A stretch of DNA of 64,000 nt from Bacteroidota bacterium (GTDB lineage: Bacteria; Bacteroidota; Bacteroidia; Sphingobacteriales; Sphingobacteriaceae): positions 23,683-87,682 of the forward strand of contig JABDGE010000001.1 in assembly GCA_013286235.1 (NCBI GenBank), read 5' to 3'. The stretch's first letter is position 1, and each line of letters starts with the position of its first letter. Below the pieces are notes generated by a model. It did not search any database, was not told the DNA's origin, and saw nothing but the letters and a program-made list of their open reading frames with translations. The position numbers were made by a program, and so were the translations under genes. This document shows, piece after piece, positions 56,601 through 62,714 of the stretch.

Positions 56601-56752
56601 CAAACGTAAGGATCGTAATAATCGCGTTTTACCTTTAGTATTTTTGTACCGGGCAGCAGGTGGGACGTGATACTGAAAGTAACATCCTGCTGGCTATACG
56701 CCACAGTCGCAATCGACAAGAAAAATAAAATGAATAGTTTACGCAACAACAT
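53657..56752 (-). CDS. Large secreted protein with T9SS/gliding-motility C-terminal domain
   Basis: A 1031-residue exported protein. The signal peptide (LFILFFLSIATVAYSQQ) is followed by an N-terminal half of about 400 residues with beta-propeller-like repeats (two-component-regulator-propeller style, GLGSYNVVSNSLAYN, GVWLATSDGVYLLAPDYG). Four or more Ig/PKD-like modules follow (LPTPNITPGQPSYCAEDTATL and similar, each with a Cys and W-x-R-N-D). The C-terminus, from about residue 945 (VYIPNTFTPNGDGVNDTW to KLSGWVSIIY), is the type B sorting domain recognised by the type IX secretion system. Two modules are nearly duplicated (FRWYTNGVLNGDTT and YRWYTNGALNGDTT). Probably a surface adhesin or gliding-related protein; ligand unknown. 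Confidence 0.9.
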   Translation of the reverse strand: MLLRKLFILFFLSIATVAYSQQDVTFSITSHLLPGTKILKVKRDYYDPYVWVLAQNNGVYRINSLTLAVDNYTASFSAYNNLQFIDIAGRSQDTVFVAANSPDVIEYNQGALSDINAAVGLADTVTSLGMADENGFYSPLTLHIATTHGLGSYNVVSNSLAYNKFTSYLAGPAEVFTETYRSELLTGDYNDDPSYYPTVFTEIGYGGYDHDIVGYVKSGSQVNTAYYVPIGVANPNIFQASFFWGNKNGLWQEWLDEQNLGDPSTAYQYLNGINVNKVTDILGLASLPGPTNPYLAKDNLLIGTDQGFYFSNSLFANLSLGGLISSFSLTYFSALGNLPVYDVCVNATATSAFNISSGCENGVWLATSDGVYLLAPDYGAYLSDTTTANVLQTGNPIFDSVTNVGLCQGSSITPRINSYDVNNNSFQWEKNGQDIVGATQDSLVINSPGEYYVIIFDPCENVHIRTNKLRVNSVSSPVFSFNYPPVVAQCGTSPYTLNVTYNSAYHYRWYTNGALNGDTTSTFIATQSGQYYVEVSACTNSWVPSSTVRVDMITLPTPNITPGQPSYCAEDTATLSANIPADTSYTISWFRNDTLVVAGNGLPTLKTLTAGTYTVMVTSHLAGCTQTSAPFDLTFVPGPVFQSQPPPTYTSCGPVSFQVQGPAGEHFRWYTNGVLNGDTTATFTAEQNGTYYVQASNCPGAWVSSNSVQITVINLPSPSITADKAVYCSGENAVLTENVPVDPSYTINWYQGSTLLTANTNQTSIITNVSGSYSVEVVSNVQSSDGSACSEKSATQVITINPAPTVSIAAIPENSFCDGQTVELVASFNSGSLLWSTGETSGSIKVTQSGAYKVTVTSAAGCQADTSITVTFLASPVFTVSDTSICEYKRQPVTLTAPAGFAAYSWNGQTGGQTYTVTQPGTVSLTITGADGCQATQQIKVADVCAAVYIPNTFTPNGDGVNDTWVVEGLDATATVQVFTRWGKQIYQSVGYPVPWNGEYDGKKLPQGVYYYVITAKNNTQKLSGWVSIIY

Positions 56753-56855
56753 GCCAATGGCGAACGGGGCCGTCCGAAGATAGAAATTAATCTAAATTAT
56801 TATGGCGGGCAGTGTAAATTTAACGGATTGATTTTTGTCAGCACCCGTTTTTACA

Positions 56856-56920
56856 CCCCCATTCAGGCGCGGGAATGAGGAGTAAAGGCCAAATGCGGCG
56901 GCTGCTCGTGCCCCGTCGAC
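56856..56920 (-). repeat. Rhs-locus interspersed repeat, copy a (inverted)
   Basis: On the minus strand it reads CGGGGCACGAGCAGCC, then GGCCTTTACTCCTCATTC and CGCGCCTGAATGGGG. It belongs to the six-copy family found only at 56.8-62.1 kb and forms an inverted pair with copy b. Confidence 0.7.
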
Positions 56921-57063
56921 ATGCATTGAGCCGCGAACGCCCCCGCTGGCAGGTAGCAAACTATGCAATCAGTGCACCATCGATTCAACCAAATTTATCC
57001 CCTGGCACGTCCACCTCCATTTCTCTGCGCAACTCGCACCTGAATGACAGGCAGCTTTGCATC

Positions 57064-57150
57064 CGAAGCACAGGACAGGAATAACTTGTTCTCGGGCACG
57101 AGAAGCCAGCGCTTTTGGCTTTTGCCCGACATTCTCGCGCTTGAGGAGGA
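57064..57150 (+). repeat. Rhs-locus interspersed repeat, copy b
   Basis: CGAAGCACAGGACAGGAATA, then CACGAGAAGCCAGCGCTTTT and TTTGCCCGACATTCTCGCGC. CGAGAA/TTCTCG and AGCCA/TGGCT pairs give an internal imperfect hairpin. Shares most positions with copy f. Confidence 0.7.
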
Positions 57151-57210
57151 TAAAAATTAATCCTCCGACAACTAAATTGTTCATGGGATGTTTTTATCAA
57201 ATCTCCATAT

Positions 57211-57264
57211 TTTCGTGTGATTGGTGTGTGTTTTTCGTGTGATTGGTGTGTGTTTTTCGTGTGA
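57211..57264. repeat. 22-bp tandem repeat (2.5 copies)
   Basis: The unit TTTCGTGTGATTGGTGTGTG plus TT is repeated exactly at 57211 and 57233, with a partial third copy at 57255. Confidence 0.85.
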
Positions 57265-57937
57265 TTTTTTTTGGGATTTCACATTTGGTTGTTTTTTTCA
57301 GCGGCGTTCATGAGTTGCTGCGCTTAGTTTCACCGATTTTTTATTGCGGGGTTAATGCTGGGTTAATGCTGCCTTTTTTGCTGAATTTATAGTCATTATC
57401 GCCGGGTGATGCGAAGTTAATGCTACTTTTTTTGCGGGGTTATTGCCTCCTGCATCTTGTCGATAAATGCGGGACATGCTGACAAAACCAAGCAAGCCTG
57501 GCAGTTGCATTTTCACATAAGTAACCGGTTTACAGGTTGGTGGTGGTAACACTATGGATGTTCGTAACGTTTCTAAGCATTCACACGAACGTGTTAATCG
57601 ACCTGGTTTGGCGGCGAAACCCCTCCCCGCCACTTCACAGCCAGCCGCACCCCTCCCGAGGGAGGGAGCTTTCGCTATTGTGTATTTCTTCCGGACTTCC
57701 GTGGTGATAACACGAACGATGTCCGATTATTGGTGGCAACACCAATACCTGCGGAAATTAGGTTATTGTCAAAGAACGGTATTGAAAACGGGTCGCGCGT
57801 TTTCTGATTAATTATCCGGGCCCCCGGTTCAGGAAGCTATCGGGATTGCAGCTTACCTTTTGGTTCACTTCTTTTTATCCCGGGAATCCGGCGTAAATAT
57901 GTTTTGTTTTTATGGCGAAATCAAATTGGGATTTACC

Positions 57938-57960
57938 AAGTATACACCAGGTGTATACTT
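57938..57960. promoter_or_regulatory. Perfect 23-bp palindrome (operator-like)
   Basis: AAGTATACACC, central A, GGTGTATACTT. A third half-site, ATGTGTATACT, follows within 25 bases. Such a dyad with an extra half-site resembles a dimeric repressor operator, but no regulator gene is adjacent. Confidence 0.6.
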
Positions 57961-58290
57961 AGCTGACACTATGTGTATACTCCCTAAAATTTAATAACCT
58001 GTGGGCCTGTGAGATATTTGATTTTAGATATGAGATTTGAGATATGAGATTTGAGATTTGAGGTATGAGATATGAGAGGGTTCAAAGGTGATGATTCATG
58101 GCGGGAGAAGGAATGAATTTATTACAGTTGCCTGTCAGTGCGGCATGGCGGGCGATGTCTGAACAAAGATTTTTAGGATGTAAGGATTTTAAGATCAGTT
58201 TGGCCAGGAGTGGTTAATCGTTGGCTCGACGCAGATCGTTAAAGTACAAGCCAAATGTCCAGGATTTTGCTCATTTTATCTGGAGAAAAT

Positions 58291-58400
58291 TAATGGCGTG
58301 GCGGGTGTGCATGCGAAGCACAGGACAGAAATAATTCGTCATTGTCACGAGAACCCCGCCTCTTTTGGCCTTTGCCCGGATTGTCGCGCCTGAATGGGGC
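58291..58400 (+). repeat. Rhs-locus interspersed repeat, copy c
   Basis: Begins TAATGGCGTGGCGGGTGTGC, continues CGAAGCACAGGACAGAAATA and ends TGTCGCGCCTGAATGGGG. A direct repeat of copy d about 175 bases away, sharing the same leading GGCGTG segment. Confidence 0.7.
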
Positions 58401-58466
58401 TCGAGGCGGATCGGAAAGCACAGCCGTCATGTGCCCACTTTGTATTCATATCTATGCCTAAAAATA

Positions 58467-58574
58467 AATGGCGTGTCGGCTGTGCATGCTAGGCGCGGGG
58501 CAGAAATAACTTGTCCCCTGGCACGAGCAGCCCACCTCTTTTTCCCTACGCGGATACTCACACCTGAATGGGGA
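58467..58574 (+). repeat. Rhs-locus interspersed repeat, copy d
   Basis: AAATGGCGTGTCGGCTGTGC, then GGGGCAGAAATAACTTGTCC, GGCACGAGCAGCCCACCTCT and CACACCTGAATGGGG. The most diverged copy. Confidence 0.65.
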
Positions 58575-58642
58575 TAAAAGAGAACCGACAACCAATACTG
58601 GGCGGTTACCATTAACATAGTATCAATATTTTTATATTTCTG

Positions 58643-59269
58643 CTATTTATCGGATACTTTTAGCAAGCGGTATTTTTGGAGTTTTCCCGATTTGCCTCTC
58701 GGTGCAATTTCATTTCCATCAACATTCCAGGCTTCATTCTCAAATACGCGGTGCGTCTCAAATAATACATGAAAAACATTTGACCGGGTGCCCTCTATAG
58801 TGTATATTGGCGAGGTGGTTCCTCCCGCATCTACGATATAGAATGCTTTAGCAATATGTTCAAGCTTTGAGAATAACCACTGATATCGCAACGCGATCGT
58901 GTCGTTAGAGGCTGTAGTATAATATAGGGAGTAACTTATAGGCTCTTTTTGTTTATTGCAAACAAAAACCAATGGGCTTTTTGTTTTTTTTTGAAAAGAC
59001 TCGTAGACAATTATTCTGTCTCGTTGAGGGTAGCTGTCTAAGATTATAGTGCCGTCCCGCAACTGCCAGTTGCCTGTCACATTCGCCTTCGTAAATTCAT
59101 CGCCGCTGGTATATGAAAATTGTCCATTGCGCTTCAATATTATGGACTCAAAATAAAATCCACTTCTATAAATATATTCGCCTGAACAGTCCCTAACTTG
59201 ACAATATCCTGTATCAATGATATTTAATATCATTTGAATACTTCCCATAGCAATAAGTAAGATTCTCAT
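58643..59269 (-). CDS. Putative exported protein downstream of Rhs cassette (immunity candidate)
   Basis: A 208-residue protein. ATG 59269 lies three bases after the stop of the Rhs cassette and begins a signal-peptide-like MRILLIAMGSIQMILNI stretch. The rest is beta-rich (SGFYFESIILKRNGQFSYTS, TGNWQLRDGTIILDSYPQRD), resembling small lipocalin-type periplasmic proteins. Tight linkage to a toxin cassette suggests an immunity role, but no known immunity family is recognised. A periplasmic immunity protein would imply that the effector acts there. Confidence 0.6.
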   Translation of the reverse strand: MRILLIAMGSIQMILNIIDTGYCQVRDCSGEYIYRSGFYFESIILKRNGQFSYTSGDEFTKANVTGNWQLRDGTIILDSYPQRDRIIVYESFQKKTKSPLVFVCNKQKEPISYSLYYTTASNDTIALRYQWLFSKLEHIAKAFYIVDAGGTTSPIYTIEGTRSNVFHVLFETHRVFENEAWNVDGNEIAPRGKSGKLQKYRLLKVSDK

Positions 59270-59271
59270 GT

Positions 59272-60908
59272 TTATTGACTTTGTTTCACTCCCTTTGCGT
59301 AATCCTTTTCCCAACCTTTATACGCTTCATGCACCTTTTGGCCATTACGACCTGCTTCTATAGTCTTTTGTCTTAGTGCTTTACCTGCAGGTGAATTTAT
59401 ATCAATTGCACCCGGTGGCAGATCTTGATAAGCCGGTGGATTAACAGAGAGTCCTTTCGCTCTAATATCGGCGTCGGTATAAGGGTGTACTTTGCCATTA
59501 AAGTAGTTTGAGGCATTATCCAGCATACTTTGCCTATTGTAAGCTGCAGTTTCATCACCTATGTCATCTAACGCCCCGGGGCTGTTATCATCTCTGAGCG
59601 AGACTTGTCCCTTCTCGTATTGATACGCATGTTTAAACTCATGGCCAGACAATCCCAGATGCATTCCCGCTACAATAAAAATTGTCACTTCTTTTGTATT
59701 AAAATTATAGCCCAATCCACCTTCAGATGTAGGGCCGACGTCTGGAGCTTTTTGGACGTTATAGACAACATCTGAATTACTCAGGCTTTTCAACTCGTCA
59801 AGAATATCACCCAAACCTTCGGAGAATTTTTGAAAAGCTGCTTTCTGATCATCACTCAAGTTCATATTTGCTAATATGTTGTCAACCGTCGATTTGTTTG
59901 TATTTACGTCTTGTTCGTACTGCGCCTCTAAACCAAACGGATCAACAAATGTCATTCCACTCGGATCAATAAAACGAATTGGGTTATCTGCGGCATAAGA
60001 ATATTCTGAAATTGGAAAATAATTTTCCGCCAGCGGATCTACCGTCGTCCACCTCGGCACCACCGGGTCATAGAACCTTGCGCCATAATCGTATAACCCC
60101 AGCGACGTCTGCCATTCTTTTTTATTGTAAAGGTAATAGTTTTGAGGGTTTCCGACAGGTGGCGTTGAAATATCCATACCAAAGGGCATGTAATCGTCCT
60201 GCTGCTGTACCCTTGCAACGCCGGTTTCGGTATCGAAGGTTATGCGCGTATCGCCCAGGTGGTCGGCGAGATTGTACTCGTAATTATACGTGGAACCGGT
60301 CGGCAATATCCTGCCTTCCTCTGTTTGTATAAAGGTGATGGTTTCCGCGCCCGCGCTGCCATCGTACTCAATGCCATCAATATAATCCGTATAGGTTGTG
60401 GCGCTACCCACAGTAACCGCTCTTCGCAGCTTTTCGCCATCCGCACTATATGTGTATGTAACTCCCTTTGCTGAAATAGCCTGGGGAAGGTTCAGGATAT
60501 TGTAAGTAATGCCGGTTGAGCCGGTCATTCCCTTGCTGTTATCGGTAACCATATTGCCGTTGGCATCGTACGCGTAAGTAAAGGTACCCGATGGATATCC
60601 ATTAGGAGCGGTATTGCCCGAGACATCGGTAGCGCTTTGCAATTGATCGGTATAGTTGCCGCTATTGGTATAGTTAAAAGACAGGCTGTCGATAAGGGTG
60701 CCGCTGAATATGCGCGACAGGGTAGCAATATTACCGGCCGCGTCATAACTGATCCCGCGCTCGATGTTGACCCCTCCAGGCGTGACGCCGGAAAGCAGCC
60801 TGTTGAGCGGATCGTACTGGTAAACAAAGTTGCTGTAGGTGGTAGCTGTGTTGCTCTCCCAGCTTTGAACAGCGATATTGCCGTTATACTGCGGGGTGGG
60901 TGCGCATT
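59272..60908 (-). pseudogene. Orphan Rhs C-terminal cassette with HExxH metallopeptidase-like tip
   Basis: The frame opens inside Rhs YD repeats (TPQYNGNIAVQSWES, FVYQYDPLNRLLSG), with a stop at 60977-60975 and no ATG before codons deep in the core; only a TTG at 60642 could start it. The core motif is complete (ARFYDPVVPRWTTVDPLAENY, NPIRFIDPSG). Numbered from that TTG, the tip (about residues 231-456) carries GLSGHEFKHAYQYE, a HExxH zinc motif at 334-338, with E364 as a likely third ligand (DETAAYNRQ). It is therefore a predicted metallopeptidase effector stored as a promoterless cassette. It is followed by an immunity-like gene. Its core is nearly identical to that at 63543-64000, so recombination could place this tip on the expressed gene. 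Confidence 0.8.
60061..60518 (-). repeat. Rhs core direct repeat, left copy
   Basis: Aligns without gaps to 63543-64000 (offset 3482). About six differences are confined to the first 95 bases, and the last 360 or so are identical by eye. It encodes the conserved Rhs core before the variable tip. Confidence 0.9.
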
Positions 60909-60910
60909 TA

Positions 60911-61354
60911 CTAGAAGCTGTAAAAAACTGGCTCTTGCTGCGGCGGGATAACGATAGCTGTACTAAGATTAGGCATTACCGTTCGTATTGCTGACATGTT
61001 TTTATTGGAAGTATCCATAAACAACCAATACTTTCCGCCGTCCCCCGATATGCCAATCAACGTTGAAGTAGCAACGGCTCTACCATTTGCAAGCTTAATC
61101 GTTGTATGCTGCTGCAAAGTACACTGCAGTTCGTTGTGGCTTGTTACGATCTTTGAAGGGCTGTCAACGTTGATGCTTGCAAAAGACATTCCTTTAGTTT
61201 TCATATCACTGACTGTTTGAACAAGAGTCGCTTTCCCGGCATGATCGAAATGCCCCATCCCGTTGATGTCAATATTTTTGACCGGATTATTCTGCACGTA
61301 GCTATAAGGTGACCATTGCTCATAATCCTCAGCCCATGAGAAAATATCGGCTGT
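60911..61354 (-). pseudogene. Rhs core-end remnant fused to an orphan C-terminal domain
   Basis: The frame enters from a stop at 61355-61357. It reads a fragment of the Rhs core end, WAEDYEQWSPYSYVQNNPVK and NIDINGMGHFDHAG, and then a domain of about 110 residues ending VIPPQQEPVFYSF. That domain (ISGDGGKYWLFMDTSNKNMS) has no recognisable catalytic motif. The upstream core is missing, so this is a displaced tip or scar. A GTG at 61297 could allow a 128-residue product. The following cassette starts three bases after its stop. Confidence 0.7.
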
Positions 61355-61363
61355 TCACCACCA

Positions 61364-61687
61364 TCATGACTGTGAAATGAATTTCATCAGGCATTCGTTA
61401 ATATCTTTAGGAATTGCAATACTGTTATTTTCTACAATTTGCTCGTTCATAAAGAAATATTTTTCTCTGGATAACTTTAATTGGATTCCAATTGACTCGA
61501 TAAGGCTATAAGTTTTAGTGTCAATCTTAATTTCATATTCATACATCTGAGTAATTAATGTGTCAAAGCTTAGTTCAAATTCATTATAGTGAATAAATTC
61601 TCTAGCGTGACATACGTCCTCTTTTCTGGCCTGGTATACTTCGGCAAGGTCGCATAGTAGATTTAACTTTTTTTCAATATTTTTCAT
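61364..61687 (-). CDS. Small immunity-type protein of the Rhs locus (107 aa)
   Basis: An acidic, helical 107-residue protein (MKNIEKKLNLLCDLAEVYQA, then YNEFELSFDTLITQMYEYEI) resembling MafI-like immunity proteins. Its ATG overlaps the stop of the preceding toxin fragment (ATGA), the arrangement of a cognate toxin-immunity pair. The toxin itself is truncated here. The immunity gene may be kept because it protects against sister cells. Confidence 0.7.
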   Translation of the reverse strand: MKNIEKKLNLLCDLAEVYQARKEDVCHAREFIHYNEFELSFDTLITQMYEYEIKIDTKTYSLIESIGIQLKLSREKYFFMNEQIVENNSIAIPKDINECLMKFISQS

Positions 61688-61796
61688 TTTATGGGAAAAG
61701 CTGTAATTATTGCATTCGCTGTAGCTACCACACGGATTTTGACGCCCTCATATACACCTTCAATTATATATCTTACAGGTTGTCCGCTTTTTGTCC
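61684..61796 (-). pseudogene. Toxin C-terminal fragment (orphan), 5' end replaced by repeat
   Basis: The frame reads SGQPVRYIIEGVYEGVKIRV then VATANAIITAFPIK and a stop. This is the kind of C-terminal beta-strand segment (EGVKIRVV...IITAFP) that ends several polymorphic nuclease toxins. Upstream it runs straight into the inverted repeat copy at 61796-61859. About 35 codons remain. Confidence 0.65.
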
Positions 61797-61859
61797 CCCA
61801 TTCAGGCGCGAGAATGAGGAGTAAAGGCCAAATGCGGCTGCTTCTCGTGCCCCGTCGAC
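61796..61859 (-). repeat. Rhs-locus interspersed repeat, copy e (inverted)
   Basis: Nearly identical to copy a: CCCCATTCAGGCGCG, GAGTAAAGGCCAAATGCGGC and CTCGTGCCCCGTCGAC. It forms an inverted pair with copy f; the pair (61796-62119) and the a/b pair (56856-57150) are both about 300 bp long. Sequence between the arms is only partly similar. Confidence 0.75.
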
Positions 61860-62034
61860 AGGTAATAAACTGTGAACGCCCCCGCTGATAGGTAATGAAC
61901 TATCAGTCCCTGTATCATCGGGTCAGCCAAAATTACGTCAATTAACCTCGGCAAACCGAAGTAATTTTTTGCGCTGCTGTATAAAATAGCATTTCGGATA
62001 CTGCAAAAGTACTGCAATTTGAAATGGTTTTTCC

Positions 62035-62119
62035 TCGAAGCACGACGGGCTATCTGTCCCAGAGCACGAGAAGCCAGCGCTTTTCGCCTTTGCCCGACAT
62101 TCTCGCGCTTGAATGGGGA
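62035..62119 (+). repeat. Rhs-locus interspersed repeat, copy f
   Basis: CGAAGCACGACGGGCTATCT, CACGAGAAGCCAGCGCTTTT and CATTCTCGCGCTTGAATGGG. Its right end is the exact point where Rhs YD-repeat coding sequence (62120-62326) begins. Confidence 0.75.
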
Positions 62120-62326
62120 CCCGGAAGGTACGCTAAACGTGGGCGTCATAGCAATGCTGCCGGTCGCCATAAAGGTGTTTGTTCCGCTGTAGGTGGTATT
62201 CAGGCTGACCGTGGCCGGAACTGTGCCCGTAGCAACCTGGCCGAGATTTTTTTGGATGACCTGGCCTATTTCATTATAACTGTAGGCAGCGACTACACTT
62301 GCCGTTGTATTGCTGGCTGATGGCCG
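62116..62326 (-). pseudogene. Rhs YD-repeat fragment interrupted by the repeat element
   Basis: The frame reads SNTTASVVAAYSYNEIGQVI, then QKNLGQVATGTVPATVSLNT and FMATGSIAMTPTFSVPSGS: an internal Rhs segment of about 68 codons with no start. It begins directly after the stop of the immunity gene at 62327 and runs into repeat copy f. It is a recombination scar from an older Rhs gene. Confidence 0.75.
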
Positions 62327-62704
62327 TTACCCTTTTATCCATTTGATGTGACTTAAATCAGGAGGACCACTACTTTCGTCTAAAGTATCCAATGACTCCT
62401 TTGCATACTTACGAATTTCACCCCATCTTACATTGGTCCTTAATGCATCAGTTGTACATAAACTTTCATCTTTGGATGTTAAATTTATCCAGGTAAATAA
62501 TTTAATTAAAGACGCTGTAGCTTCTTTCGAAACATAATTATTTATTATTAATTCCGGGAGTAAATAAAAAGCTTCTTCATAAGTATTTACTACTTCGTCT
62601 ACAATATTCACGTAGCTTGGCATATTCGAAATCTGCATACTATAAGGAGCTGCTGCAAGTTTTATACTTTCAATCAATGCACGATATTGTTCTTCTAAAT
62701 TCAT
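62327..62704 (-). CDS. Immunity-type protein for the adjacent Rhs tip (125 aa)
   Basis: A 125-residue, mostly helical acidic protein (MNLEEQYRALIESIKLAAAP, then EEAFYLLPELIINNYVSKEA). Its ATG is 10 bases after the stop of the Rhs gene at 62715, the standard place for a cognate immunity gene. It has no signal peptide, so the matched toxin should act in the cytoplasm. Family not recognised with certainty. Confidence 0.75.
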   Translation of the reverse strand: MNLEEQYRALIESIKLAAAPYSMQISNMPSYVNIVDEVVNTYEEAFYLLPELIINNYVSKEATASLIKLFTWINLTSKDESLCTTDALRTNVRWGEIRKYAKESLDTLDESSGPPDLSHIKWIKG

Positions 62705-62714
62705 ATACTATGGA

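Larger units (their letters stand above)
56753..58642. other. 1.9-kb region without genes, rich in repeats
   Basis: Holds four copies of the roughly 90-bp Rhs-locus repeat (56856, 57064, 58291, 58467), a 22-bp tandem repeat at 57211-57264, the 23-bp palindrome at 57938-57960, a GGTTAATGCTG series near 57345-57440, and a period-7 GAGATTT/GAGATAT array at about 58020-58080. Short open frames here have no recognisable product. It separates the T9SS protein from the Rhs toxin cassettes. Confidence 0.55.

Noticed and set aside
56875-57242. Short ORFs over the Rhs-locus repeat copies
   Set aside because: They coincide with the non-coding repeat family on both strands and differ between copies without codon-like conservation.
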